Assembly (NCBI GenBank): GCA_963747105.1
Contig: CAVVEC010000004.1
Location: 68,039 to 132,038, forward strand
Direction of reading: 5' to 3'
DNA from: CAVVEC01 sp963747105
Lineage (GTDB): Bacteria; Acidobacteriota; Terriglobia; Terriglobales; Acidobacteriaceae
DNA: 64,000 nucleotides
Shown here: in pieces, positions 29,182 to 38,815 of the stretch
Numbering within the stretch: the stretch's first letter is position 1
Layout of the letters: each line of letters begins with the position of its first letter
Position numbers and translations under genes: made by a program
Notes under the pieces: generated by a model
Seen by the model: the letters and a program-made list of their open reading frames with translations, nothing else
Told to the model about the DNA's origin: nothing
The model's database searches: none

Positions 29182-30385
29182 TTGCAACTCCAGTTCTTGC
29201 TTCTGTCATTCGTGATAGCGGGCATGGCATTCCCGCAAGAGCCGCGAGCGCATTGATGAGATCAAGACCGAAGCGATTCATCGCGCGGAAAACGGGATGT
29301 ATCCGCTGATCGGGCTGGATCCCGGCCGACGTTCGCGAGGCGTTCGCATGCGATCAAGACCAGGGACAAAGACGAATGGGCCGCGGCGTTCATGGCCGTC
29401 GCCGACCGCTACATGGCCGAAGGCAAGGTCGATCGAGGCGAGCGATCCGGCGAAGGCCAACGCGGACTATATTCGAGCCTGGCGGCTCTATTCTTTCGGC
29501 CGATGGCCCATTCCGGCGTCTCCGAAGAAAGCAGAGTCGTACCACAAGGCGATCGAGGCGTTTCTGGCCCATGCCCGCTTCTAGGATCCTCCTCTGGAAG
29601 TGGTGCACATTCCCTTCGGAGGATCAGGAGATCATTGGATACCTGCGGCTGCCAAAAAATGCGAAGGTCCGGTGCCGCTGGTGATCGCGATCAACGGTTT
29701 GGACAGCCGGAAGGAGGATCTCGCCGAAAGTTTCGCCGCAATTTGCCCTACGGCATCGGCTTTCTCGCGGTGGATGGACCGGCACAGGCCAGGCGCCCAT
29801 CAAGGTCAGCGAAAACGCGGACCGAATGTTTTCGCGCGTCATCGACTACGCTGCAGACCAGGCCTGAGGTCGATAAGAGTACAAGCTGGCCGTTCACGGT
29901 GTCAGTTGGGGCGCCTACTGGGCGACCAAGCTGGCCATCGTGGAGCGTGCGCGGCTGCGCGGCGCCAGCGCGCAGTCTCCGCCGATCGACACTTTTTTCA
30001 GAAGGACTTCCTGATGAACTCGCTTCTGGGGAACCGGGAATATCTGTTCGATCAGGTGCCGGCTCTGATGAACATTTTCGACGGCGTGAAGACAGTCGAC
30101 GACTTGGCGCCGCTCTCGGCACAGATGTCTCTAGTGAAGCAAGGACTGCTCGGGAAGCCGATGGCGCCCATGCTGGTCATCGCGGGGGTGCTGGATACGC
30201 AGGTTCCCATCTCAGACATCTACTTGCTGCTGGATAAGGGCGACGTTCCGAAAACGGCGTGGATCAATCCCCAGGGCGGGCACCTCGGGCGGCAAGTGAA
30301 AGTGTGGCCGGACCCGGTCATTTTCAAGCAGGTAATCATTCCCTGGCTGGTACGGACTTTGGACGCGTCTCAAGATAGCCACTGA
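29182..30385 (+). CDS. FrsA-like alpha/beta hydrolase, frameshifted
   Basis: After a probable signal peptide (LQFLLLSFVIAGMAFPQ) a helical cap region follows (HIDEIKTEAIHRAENGMYPLIGLDPADV; YIRAWRLYSFGRWP). The alpha/beta core has VVHIPFGG, VPLVIAINGLDSRKED, the nucleophile elbow GVSWGAYW (Ser) and a C-terminal PQGGHLG (His). This order resembles the family that contains FrsA and 2,6-dihydroxypseudooxynicotine hydrolase. These enzymes cut esters or C-C bonds; the reaction here is unknown. Several frame changes lie between 29250 and 29960. The start (TTG at 29182) is uncertain. It lies directly behind the receptor gene and probably belongs to the same regulon. Confidence 0.7.
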
Positions 30386-30481
30386 GACCAACTTGCAAGT
30401 CTGTGCCAGCCGACTTGTCTGCTTCTCGGGTTGCTGTGCGGACACCGCTGCGCCAACGCTCCTGAGTTAAGATGGGGTTCA

Positions 30482-31387
30482 ATGCCGCCCGACCAGCCCA
30501 ATGGAATCTTCCGTTTCGGCATCTATGAAGCGGATGGAGGATCGGGAGAACTGCGCAAATCCGGCCTCCGGGTGCGTCTGCAGGATCAGCCTTTTCAGGT
30601 TCTCCTGGTGCTGTTGCAGCGTCCGGGCGAACTGGTTACGCGGGAAGAGTTGCGCCAACGGCTATGGCCTGCCGATACGTTCGTCGATTTCGATCACGGC
30701 CTCAATACCGTAGTTAACAAGCTCCGCGAGGCCTTGAGCGATTCGGCGTCTAACCCGCGCTTTATCGAAACCATGGCGCGGCGCGGATATCGGTTCCTGG
30801 CTCCGGTCGAACTCGTCGAGCGGCAAGGCGCAACAGGCCTCGCAGTTTTGCGAGAAGTGGGCGCGAACATCCCTGCGCCGGACCGCACCATTCAACACTC
30901 CACTTCACCAAGTCAGTCCCCAGCGGTTTCGCTGCTAACGCGTGCCGAAGACGTCCCTGCGGTCCGGCGCCGGTATGTTCGCGTGCTCTTCTTTCTGATT
31001 CAACTGATGTATCTCACTTTCTACATCGTGACGCTGGCCCGCCTGTCACGCGTACAAGATCTTCTGGAGAGCGCGTTCGGGCATTCAGCCTGGGCGATGA
31101 CTTTGTTGATTATTTCCGCGGTGATCGGCCTGCCCATCCGCCTGTATCTGATTTCGGCCGTGGCGTTCGGCATCGCCGGGCTCAGTCACAAATTCCGCAA
31201 GCTGTTCGTCGTGACGTTTCCCCTCGATGAACTGTGGGCGCTTTCTCCCTTTCTGCTTGCTCCGCAGATCGGAGTCGGCTTAGCCCTGGCTGCGACGGCT
31301 GCGCTCCTCTATGTTCCTTTCGCGCAGCGAACCCTGCTGCTGATGGGCGATCGCGCAGAGAAACGTCCGGCCGCCGATTCTCTCTGA
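30482..31387 (+). CDS. Winged-helix (OmpR/CadC-like) protein with C-terminal membrane domain
   Basis: Residues about 10-110 form a PhoB/OmpR-type DNA-binding winged helix: LRKSGLRVRLQDQPFQVLLVLL, ELVTREELRQRLWP, VVNKLREALSD, ETMARRGYRFLAPV. A short linker and about four membrane helices follow from residue 175 (VLFFLIQLMYLTFYIV onward). One-component membrane-bound regulators of this kind are abundant in Acidobacteriota. The signal sensed is unknown. I chose the ATG at 30482, close to the start of the conserved domain. It converges with the gtrA remnant, the stops abutting. Confidence 0.75.
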   Translation: MPPDQPNGIFRFGIYEADGGSGELRKSGLRVRLQDQPFQVLLVLLQRPGELVTREELRQRLWPADTFVDFDHGLNTVVNKLREALSDSASNPRFIETMARRGYRFLAPVELVERQGATGLAVLREVGANIPAPDRTIQHSTSPSQSPAVSLLTRAEDVPAVRRRYVRVLFFLIQLMYLTFYIVTLARLSRVQDLLESAFGHSAWAMTLLIISAVIGLPIRLYLISAVAFGIAGLSHKFRKLFVVTFPLDELWALSPFLLAPQIGVGLALAATAALLYVPFAQRTLLLMGDRAEKRPAADSL

Positions 31388-31612
31388 TCACTCTCTCGCC
31401 ACCAGCCTTGTCGGAGACAGAAATACCCAGCGGTCGCTGACCATGAAATTGGCCAGCGAGCAGATCGCAATCGTGAGCAGGTTTGCTACAAGCACGCCCA
31501 TGCCCAACTCTCCGACCAGCCAGCGCATGAGCAGCAAACTTCCTGCAATTGAGATCGCCCCATTGCTCAAATGAAAACGAAGCAGACGGGAGCAAGTCTC
31601 AGCCCAGAGCGA

Positions 31613-31620
31613 GTTGATGC
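31613..31620. repeat. Target-site duplication, left copy
   Basis: GTTGATGC directly precedes the left end of the IS66-type element and is repeated at 34141-34148. Eight-base duplications are the rule for the IS66 family. Confidence 0.9.
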
Positions 31621-31669
31621 GTAAGCGTTCGGTGTAAGCCGTATTGACCAGGTGCGGGACTCGTTCTAA

Positions 31670-33247
31670 CTAAGCTGCGGATTGGCTTGCGAGAGTTAGG
31701 CTTGCGGCGATGTTCCAAGGCAGTAATTCCTCGATGCGAGTGATGGGGTGATCGGCGATCCGCGACAGCACTTCGTGCAGATAGGCTTCCGGATCCAGGC
31801 CGTTGAGTTTGGCCGAGCCGATTAAGCTGTAGATGGCAGCCGCCCGCTCACCTCCAGTATCTGATCCCGCAAACAAGTAATTCTTTCGACCGAGAGCAAC
31901 CGCACGTAGAGCACGTTCTGCGGCGTTGTTGTCGATCTCGATGTGTCCGTCGTCGCAATAACGCAGTAATGCGTCCCAGCGTGAGAGGGCGTAGCGAATC
32001 GCTGCCGTCGTATCCGACTTGCGCGAAAGCTTGGGGAGCGTCGCCTCGAACCACTGTCGCAGAGATTCGAGCAAGGGTCGCGCACGGGCGTTGCGAACTT
32101 GTTGTCGCTCTTCTGCTGGCCGACCGCGAATCTCTTTCTCGATCCCATACAGGGCTGCGATTCGCTCCAGGGCTTCGCTCGCTACCGGCGACGCATGCGC
32201 CTGTTGCAGATCGAAGAACTTGCGCCGCACGTGCGCCCAACACGCCGCTTCTTGGATGCGGCCGTCTTCGTAGAGTTGATTGAATCCGGCGTAGGCGTCG
32301 GCTTGCAGCGTTCCGCGAAACTCGCGCAGGTGCCGCTCGGGATGTTCCCCTTTGCGATCCGGCGAGTAGGCAAACCACACTGCCGGTGCCGCCAGCTCAC
32401 CCGCAGGCCGGTCATCGCGGACATAGGTCCACAACCGCCCGGTCTTGGTCTTGCCATTCCCCGGAGCCAGCACCGGCACGGGCGTGTCGTCGGCGTGCAG
32501 TTTTCCGGAGGCCGTCACGTAACGGCGCAGCACTTCAAGCAGTGGTTCTAACAACTGGCTGGTTCCACCCACCCAGTCGGCCAGGGTCGAGCGCTCCAAC
32601 TCAATGCCCTGGCGCCCATAAATCTCCGACTGGCGATACAACGGCAAATGGTCGGCATACTTCGAGACCAGTACGTGAGCCAACAGTCCAGGCCCGGCTA
32701 CCCCGCGTTCGATAGGTCGGCTTGGCGCCGACGCTTGCACGATGTGGTCACACTTCGTACAGCTCAACTTGGGCCGCACGTGGCGAACCACGAAGAAGCT
32801 CGCCGGCACGTACTCCAGCATCTCGGAAACGTCCTCGCCCAACTTACTCAGCGCACCGCCACAATCCGGACAAGCCGATTCTTTCGGTTCGTGCCTCTGC
32901 GTTTGACGGGGCAGATGATCGGGTAACGGCCGACGGGCTGGTTTCGCAACAGTACTACTACTAATAAGGAGGGGAGATGTCGTGGCCCCAGGCTTACTCT
33001 CCGGCTGGCTTGCGCTCTCGACGGGTTTCGCTTGCAGATCTTCCAGCCGTAACTCCAATTGCTCGATCTGCCGCGCCAGCTTCTCCGACTTCCGCCCAAA
33101 CTGCATGCGCTGCAGCTTGGCGATCAGCAGCTTGAGATGCTCGATCTCGCTTTCGCGCCAGAGCAGTTGCTCATGTTGCGCCAGAACTAGCGCTTTCAAC
33201 GCTTCCGTCGGAAGCAGGTTCAGATCCGGAAGCGGGTTGCCTGACAT
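31670..33247 (-). CDS. tnpC: IS66 TnpC transposase
   Basis: The 525-residue catalytic protein of the element. A leucine-rich coiled coil (about residues 20-80) is followed by a zinc-binding segment (CPDCGGAL...CTKCDH). The DDE-type core has LHADDTPVPVL (first Asp), LQADAYAGFNQLY (second Asp) and IDNNAAERALRAV with the catalytic Glu. The C-terminal LNGLDPEAYLHEVL block is characteristic of IS66 TnpC. Length is normal and no key residue is missing. It is separated from tnpB by about 75 bp. Confidence 0.95.
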   Translation of the reverse strand: MSGNPLPDLNLLPTEALKALVLAQHEQLLWRESEIEHLKLLIAKLQRMQFGRKSEKLARQIEQLELRLEDLQAKPVESASQPESKPGATTSPLLISSSTVAKPARRPLPDHLPRQTQRHEPKESACPDCGGALSKLGEDVSEMLEYVPASFFVVRHVRPKLSCTKCDHIVQASAPSRPIERGVAGPGLLAHVLVSKYADHLPLYRQSEIYGRQGIELERSTLADWVGGTSQLLEPLLEVLRRYVTASGKLHADDTPVPVLAPGNGKTKTGRLWTYVRDDRPAGELAAPAVWFAYSPDRKGEHPERHLREFRGTLQADAYAGFNQLYEDGRIQEAACWAHVRRKFFDLQQAHASPVASEALERIAALYGIEKEIRGRPAEERQQVRNARARPLLESLRQWFEATLPKLSRKSDTTAAIRYALSRWDALLRYCDDGHIEIDNNAAERALRAVALGRKNYLFAGSDTGGERAAAIYSLIGSAKLNGLDPEAYLHEVLSRIADHPITRIEELLPWNIAASLTLASQSAA

Positions 33248-33322
33248 GCGCGGAGTATCGCATGAATCTTCGCGCCACGATCTTCTCCGCGCAAAAAAAG
33301 TTGTGCAAAAGAACCTCGTGCG

Positions 33323-33670
33323 TTACACCGACAGTTGCGGATCCCAGGTGCGCTCCGGTCGCCGCCAGTCAATGCCTTCCAGCAGCATGGATAACTGCGC
33401 CCGCGTCAGCGAAACCGTACCGCTCGCCGCTTGCGGCCACACGAAACGTCCGCGCTCTAAACGCTTCGAAAATAGACAAAGCCCATCGCCATCGAACCAC
33501 AAAACCTTGATCAAATCGCCGCGCCGCCCGCGAAACACGAACACATGACCCGAGAACGGACTCTGCTCCAGTTGGGTTTGTACCAGCGAGCTCAGCCCGG
33601 TGAAACCCCGCCGCAGATCGGTCACGCCCGCTGCAATCCAAACCCGCGTGTTAGTGGGTGGCCCGATCAT
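33323..33670 (-). CDS. tnpB: IS66 accessory protein TnpB
   Basis: The 115-residue protein reads VWIAAGVTDLRRGFTGLSSLV, HVFVFRGRRGDLIKVLWFDGDG and CLFSKRLERGRFVWP, the hallmark of IS66 Orf2/TnpB. It is needed for full transposition activity of IS66 elements; its biochemical role is unsettled. The ATG at 33670 overlaps the tnpA stop as ATGA, so translation is coupled. The frame is open further upstream but the family starts here. Confidence 0.93.
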   Translation of the reverse strand: MIGPPTNTRVWIAAGVTDLRRGFTGLSSLVQTQLEQSPFSGHVFVFRGRRGDLIKVLWFDGDGLCLFSKRLERGRFVWPQAASGTVSLTRAQLSMLLEGIDWRRPERTWDPQLSV

Positions 33671-34050
33671 GCCCGCAGGCACTCCAACAACACCCGCAGC
33701 AAAACCGGATCGGCGCTGCCCTCGATGCGCACCTGCGCGTGTCGAAGTTTGATGTGAACCGTGCCCGCCAAACAAGTCGAAGAGCTCCCGCCACTCGACG
33801 ATGTCATCAGCGACGGCGAGCTCTCGCTTACGCTGACCGGCAACAGCTTCATCGCACCGCTGCCTCCCAGTCGCCTTGCCAGATACAGCTTGCGCCAGTT
33901 GAAAACCAGGTTAGCGTTGACCCCGTGCGCCCGTGCCACTCTTGCTACCGATGCACCCTTCGCCAACGTCTCTTCGACAATCCCTCGCTTCTCCTCCAAC
34001 GTCCGGTACCGCCGTTTAGGTGGGGTGGTTTGAGTGTATGTGTCCATCAT
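33667..34050 (-). CDS. tnpA: IS66 accessory protein TnpA
   Basis: About 127 residues. The helix-turn-helix segment reads YRTLEEKRGIVEETLAKGASVARVARAHGVNANLVFNWRKLY, which is the IS3/IS66 OrfA type DNA-binding domain. A Ser/Thr-rich linker and a short beta-rich tail (VHIKLRHAQVRIEG) follow. It probably recognises the element ends. It is the first gene of the element, with its start about 90 bp inside the right end. Confidence 0.93.
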   Translation of the reverse strand: MMDTYTQTTPPKRRYRTLEEKRGIVEETLAKGASVARVARAHGVNANLVFNWRKLYLARRLGGSGAMKLLPVSVSESSPSLMTSSSGGSSSTCLAGTVHIKLRHAQVRIEGSADPVLLRVLLECLRA

Positions 34051-34140
34051 CGCTCCAAGTGGACACTATCGCTGGTGTCCACATCCAGAGCATGACTCCC
34101 ACTTACACCTCTGTCCAGACGGCCACCAGCGGACGCTTAC

Positions 34141-34148
34141 GTTGATGC
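34141..34148. repeat. Target-site duplication, right copy
   Basis: GTTGATGC immediately follows the right end of the IS66-type element and matches 31613-31620. Confidence 0.9.
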
Positions 34149-34358
34149 GATCACTCCAGGTGAATCTCTGATGCCACAGGAAGTTGTGCAGCACTGCGGT
34201 CTCGACCGCGAAGCCAGTTGCCGGCAGATAGTGGCAACCGAGCCGAGTGAGCCCTTCCAGCACCGCAAGCTGGACAGCAATCCCAACAGCGCCGACCAAA
34301 GCGAACTTGGCCATGCGCTGGATCAAGGACTGCCCGCGGCTCGGCATAGTTGCGCCGC

Positions 34359-35063
34359 TCATGACATGCTCTCTTCGCGGTAAAGAATCGCAGTGTGGCG
34401 GATCGCGCTGACGATCAGCATCCCACTCATTCCGGCGATCGCGATCACGCCGCCGATGTCAAACAGCCGGAACTCCTCGCCCAGGATCTTAACTGTCGGC
34501 CAATAGAGCAGCGCAACGTTTCCCGCGGCCAGCAACAGACGTATTTCCGTAGGACCGAATTTCCAATAGGAAAGCCGGAAGTGGCCCACCGTGTAGCTGG
34601 CAAGGTAGACCTCGATTGAGAGCATCAGAAAAGCGACCAGCATCCCAATGGCGATTGCCGGGTGAACAAAGCCGGAGAGAGCAAGTCCGCTCATCAGAAA
34701 AAACGCGGCGAAACTGTCGGTGATGTGATCAACATAGAAACCGTAACGTGGCCGCTGGCGATTGCGCACACGCGCCAGGGTTCCGTCCAGGCTGTCCCCG
34801 AGCCAGTTCACTGCCAGAAATACAATACCGAGCAAGAGCATGCGACGGTCCCATCGTGCTAGGACGTAGCAGGCCCCGGCTAGGCACTGGCCAACGAATC
34901 CCAGGATCGTAAGGTGATCGGAGTTGATCCGAGCTGGCGTGCGCTCTGCCAGGCACAGCAAGGTTTTTTTCTCGGCAGCCGCCACGAAACTGTGCTGGAT
35001 TCGGATTGCCGGAACGAATGTTAGATCACCCGGGCTGAACGTCCTATTGGTTTGCGTAGACAT
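34359..35063 (-). CDS. CDP-alcohol phosphatidyltransferase family protein
   Basis: An integral membrane enzyme of about 234 residues. The signature reads GDSLDGTLARV...GFYVDHITDS, containing all four Asp residues of the D-x2-DG-x2-AR...G-x3-D-x3-D motif. Such enzymes join a CDP-linked lipid or polyol to an alcohol to make phospholipids. The acceptor alcohol cannot be told from sequence. About six membrane helices are visible. I chose the ATG at 35063 for its AGGAGG signal 7 bases upstream. It is translationally coupled to gtrA, so the two probably worked on one cell-surface lipid or glycan. Confidence 0.85.
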   Translation of the reverse strand: MSTQTNRTFSPGDLTFVPAIRIQHSFVAAAEKKTLLCLAERTPARINSDHLTILGFVGQCLAGACYVLARWDRRMLLLGIVFLAVNWLGDSLDGTLARVRNRQRPRYGFYVDHITDSFAAFFLMSGLALSGFVHPAIAIGMLVAFLMLSIEVYLASYTVGHFRLSYWKFGPTEIRLLLAAGNVALLYWPTVKILGEEFRLFDIGGVIAIAGMSGMLIVSAIRHTAILYREESMS

Positions 35064-35224
35064 CGATTTCGCCTCCTGCCGACTTCTCAGCCAATTTCTT
35101 CCATAACCCTGAGTGAGATCAATAGAGCGCCGCTCAATCCGCAGACAATCAAAAGTCACTGGCTAGGCCGTTGAGCCGGGAAGGTTTTTGGGGAATTATC
35201 ACTGGCAGAACAAGCGAATTGCTT

Positions 35225-36552
35225 CTACTTCTTGGGTGCAGCGGCCGGCTTCAGATCGCCAGCCGACTTTCGTAAATCGTCAATTGTCTTGGAGTCTATC
35301 TCGTAGAGCGAAGGCTCATTCTCCCGTTTCGCGACGTAGCTGTCGCCGTTCTTCGAAATCTGCACTTTCTCGACGCGCTTATTCTCGTTCGACGTCACCG
35401 TGATTTCCATCACGGGCGAAGTAAATCCGGAGTCGGGGAACTTGCTGGCGGAGAGATCGCGAATATCGTCCACCACGGACTGGGCGCTGCCCGCATCCAG
35501 CTTCTTTGCGTCCCCGGACCACCAATCATCGCCACTCCGGGTCAGGAAATACGCCCTCGATCCGTCCTGAATCTCAATCTTGCTGGGATCGTCGGTGTCG
35601 AAATCGAACAGCTTCTTGTTGCGGAAGTCATCGAGACTCTTGCCGACTACCTGACCGAGCGTGTTAGAGACCTTATAAGCACCCTGCACGATGCTCGACT
35701 TCACGTAATAATCGTCCTTGTTCTTGCGGACCTGCAGTTCCTGGGTTCCAGATACGTCGGTGACTTTGGCAGTCGCAACCGGAGTACCCGAAGCAAATGC
35801 CGCAGCCGCCTTTTTCGATTCTTCATCGGATTTATCGAGGTCCATTTTGGCGTCGGTCAGGGTGCTGACGAGTTCGTCAACCTGGGCGCCGTCCGCCCGC
35901 ATCGGTTTGGGTCTCACGATCTGCCACGCATCTTTGTTGCGGCCGAATTCGATTTCCTGTTTTTTTGCGGTCAGTTCAATCTTGCTGATCTTCTCGGAAT
36001 CGACGGTGAGCAGCCGCTTGTCGCGCAGGTCGTTCGGGGTTTTGTCGAGGGCTTCTTTGCTGTACTTGGCAATCGTGAATACTCGCGGGTCGCCATCGAG
36101 CTTGGTAAAAACTCCGCCGCTGGCCGGCGTATCATCACCGATGAGCAATTTATCGGTTTTGTTGTCTTTTTCTGTGACCACCACTTGCAGAGCGCCGGCT
36201 CGGCCAAGCCGTATTGATTCAGATCGTTGGCCTTCTCATCCACCAGTCGCTCCGAATTCAGGGAAGACAGGCTAAACACCATCCCCGAGACTACGTTCTC
36301 ATCCACTCCCAGCGGTTTTGGGGCGGTCATCTGCCATTTGCCGGAGCCATTTTTCGTGAGAACCACTTCGTCCCCGCTCTTCTTCTTCAGATCAATCTTC
36401 GAGATGTCGGCCTGGTTGAGCGAGAGAATCTTGGGTGGAGCGTCACTGGAAGCCTTCGTCTTTTCTTCCGGTTTGTGGTGATTGGACCAGTAGAGCGTCC
36501 CGACCAGAGCGCCCAAGACCAGCATCGCAACGATTAGTCCACGTAGTTTCAT
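35225..36552 (-). CDS. DUF4340 domain protein, one frameshift
   Basis: The protein starts with a membrane anchor (LRGLIVAMLVLGALVGTLYWS). It then has repeated beta-rich modules, each with the pattern I..IDL......V...K...WQ.T.P (KIDLKKKSGDEVVLTKNGSGKWQMTAP; KIELTAKKQEIEFGRNKDAWQIVRP). This is the DUF4340 layout, found next to GldG/GldF/GldA-like ABC systems. The frame changes near 36190, joining GLAEPAL to QVVVTEKDNKTDKLLIGD. Rebuilt length is about 442 residues. It lies downstream of the ABC genes on the same strand and is probably a periplasmic partner of that complex. Confidence 0.8.
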
Positions 36553-36664
36553 GTGCTTTTCTTCAAGTCAGGCTTACATGCCCGCCACCTTCGGCAGCGC
36601 CCGCTGGACGAAACCCCGAGCGTGTCCGACGGAGAAGGCGGAAAGAAGCCGGGTGCCCGCAGGC

Positions 36665-38046
36665 CTATCTTCTCTTCCACCACACCGACACGCCTACAAT
36701 CACCACCACCAGGGGCAGCAGGAACTGGCTGGTGGTGCGCACCAGGTTCACTTGAGCGCGGGTCATCATAACGCGGCGGTCTTCCTGCGGCTTCGGACGA
36801 ATCGAAATCAGATCTTCATCCGACGACAACCAGTCAATCGTGTTCAAGGCAAGATCGCTATTGCCGTTGAAATCTGAGGAACGAGTTGGACGCCCAGGAA
36901 GAGCACCCTACGACCACGAACCGCCCCTGCGAGTCCTGTTTCCCGGTGTTGTATGTGCCCGCGGCGGCGAGAGTCAGAGGCCCCTTCTTGTTTTTTGGAT
37001 CCTTCGCGTCAACCGACGGAGAACTCAGGTTGCTGGTAGCCAGGCTGGTGCTGGAGGAATCGAACAACTTTTCGACGGTGGTCTTGTCGCCGTTCTTGAT
37101 CTCCATCGAGCGCGAAAGTGGAAACCCGGTCGCGGAGCCTTTCATTCCGGTCACAATAGGGTGCGAAGTGTAGCTGGTCACCAGCGCTACTTGCGGACCC
37201 ACGCCCGGCGAGTTGGCCAATCGGATTCATGTCGAGAATCAGGTTTTTGTCCAGGGTCACGCCCCAGCTCTGGAGCACACTCGCCAACGCATCATTGTCC
37301 GCAATCTCGGCGCGGCCAATCTTTAACGGCGCATCGAGCATAAACAGCGCGCGCCCGCCATCCTCAACATACTTTTTTATCGCATCCACTTCGGGCTGCT
37401 CGTAATCGCGGGTGGGACCAGCCAGCCGCCAGCACGGTGCAGTCGGTGGGGACCTCGGCTTTCTGCAGCAGGTCCATCGACTTTCGCGTCGTAATTGTCT
37501 TTGCCCAGCAAGGTCTTTAGATCCGGAATAGCCGTTCCGATCGGGATCACCGATTTGGTGCTCGCCGCTGCTGGCCAGGAAGCAAACGGTACGTGTGTTG
37601 TGCTTCAGATCACGAATGAACGCTCCTGTAATGCCCTCTTCCGTTATGCTCTTGGCCTCTTCTTTGTTGGCGCCAATTTGCACCACTGCGGTCCCATAAT
37701 TCTTAATGCCCGCCTCGCGAGCCTCCTGCGGCTTCTTGTCCGGATCCACGTAGATCGACGTGAATCCTGGGTGAGAGGCTCCCGTACTCTTCAAGTAAGT
37801 CCTTGGCGTGCGAGAAACGGGTACTCTGGTCAAGTATGTGATAGTGACATCTTGCTTCAGTCCCTTCACTATCTTCGCTGTCTGGTCGGACAAGCTATAG
37901 CGCTTGTTCGACGTCGAGTCATAAGATTTGTCATAGCGGTCGGCTAGAACGTTGGCGATGACTACCACCGCGATGATCACAATCGTGTAGACAGTCGCGT
38001 AGGCCGCGAACTTGGTCTGTCTCGCTTTCAGCAACTGGATATTCAC
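36665..38046 (-). CDS. gldG: GldG-like ABC-system auxiliary protein, frameshifted
   Basis: Starts MNIQLLKARQTKFAAYATVYTIVIIAVVVIANVLAD, one membrane helix. The extracytoplasmic domain has the family's RYSLSDQTAKIVKGLKQDVTI and later YVEDGGRALFMLDAP. Two other frames carry GVGPQVALVTSYTSHPIVTGM and a C-terminal helix (TTSQFLLPLVVVIVGVSVWW). Frame changes lie near 37470, 37210 and 36860. GldG-type proteins accompany an ABC-2 permease and ATPase; in Bacteroidota they affect gliding, elsewhere the cargo is unknown. The ATG directly follows the permease stop, so the three genes are one operon. Confidence 0.82.
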
Positions 38047-38815
38047 TTACGACCTCCAACGCAGAGATTCCATGGAACGGGCAGTAAAAAACAGTGCCAG
38101 GAAAGTCAGCGTCACATAGTAAATTGCGTCCTTCGAGTCCAGCACACCTTTGGCAAACGATTCAAAGTGTGTGATCACCGACATGTAGGCGAGAACTCGA
38201 GCCCAGGCAGCCGTTTCATAGCGAGCTTGGCCATTCCAGAACCCACAGCAGCAGCAGGACTCCGAAAGTCGCGGCGCCGGCAATGATCTGATTCTTGGTC
38301 AGGGTTGAGATGAAAGTGCCGACAGCCAGCAGCGCTCCAGCCTGCAGCAGCAAACCAAGATAGCCCATGGCCAGCGGCTTCCAATCGGGATTGCCGTACT
38401 TGAAGAGAAATGCAAAGTTCAGAGCGGTGAATAATAGCATGCAAGCATAGAGTGCTACCGCTGCCAGCCATTTCCCGATGATCACTTCCAGGTCGCGCAC
38501 CGGCGACGTCGCCAGCAGCTCAATTGTGCCCGTGCGTTTCTCTTCCGCGAACAGCCGCATAGTGATCATGGGGATGAAAAACAGCCCAATCACGCTTACA
38601 TTGGATAACAGAGGCCGGATGACTTCCTCGTTCAGGTTCATGGGGATCATCTGGCCGCGCATCTGAGCCTGCATGCTTTCCACCACGAATCCGCCCAGCA
38701 GTATCCAGAAGAAAAATCCGACGACCAGAGCGAACATCGTCAGCAAGAGATACGCAATTGGTGAAACGAAATAGCTGCTCAGTTCCTTGCGAAAAATAAT
38801 CCAGATATTTCGCAT
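38047..38815 (-). CDS. gldF: ABC-2 type permease (GldF-like), one frameshift
   Basis: About 255 residues with six membrane helices. The N-terminus MRNIWIIFRKELSSYFVSPIAYLLLT and the block RLFAEEKRTGTIELLATSPVRDLEVIIGKWLA are characteristic of GldF-like ABC-2 permeases. The last third (VLAYMSVITHFESFAKGVLDSKDAIYYV) is in another frame after a change near 38225. The start codon abuts the ATPase stop. With the ATPase and GldG-like protein it forms one exporter-like complex in the inner membrane. Confidence 0.85.

Larger units (their letters stand above)
31621..34140 (-). mobile_element. Complete IS66-family insertion sequence, 2520 bp
   Basis: Both ends start GTAAGCGT when read inwards, as in IS66-family terminal repeats. 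The element is flanked by an 8-bp duplication and carries the three genes tnpA, tnpB and tnpC on the minus strand. All three frames are intact, so the element may still move. It interrupts gtrA. Confidence 0.95.
31388..34362 (-). pseudogene. GtrA-family membrane protein gene interrupted by an IS66 element
   Basis: The 5' part (34148-34362) encodes MAKFALVGAVGIAVQLAVLEGL...AVLHNFLWHQRFTW and the 3' part (31388-31612) encodes LSNGAISIAGSLLLMRWLVGELG...NFMVSDRWVFL. Together these form a normal GtrA protein of about 145 residues with four membrane helices, used in polyprenyl-linked sugar transfer. If the element and one copy of the 8-bp target duplication are removed, the frame continues exactly (DRIN followed by SLWAETCSRLLRFH). 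Apart from the insertion no other damage is visible, so the event is probably recent. The ATG overlaps the upstream phosphatidyltransferase stop as ATGA. Confidence 0.9.
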
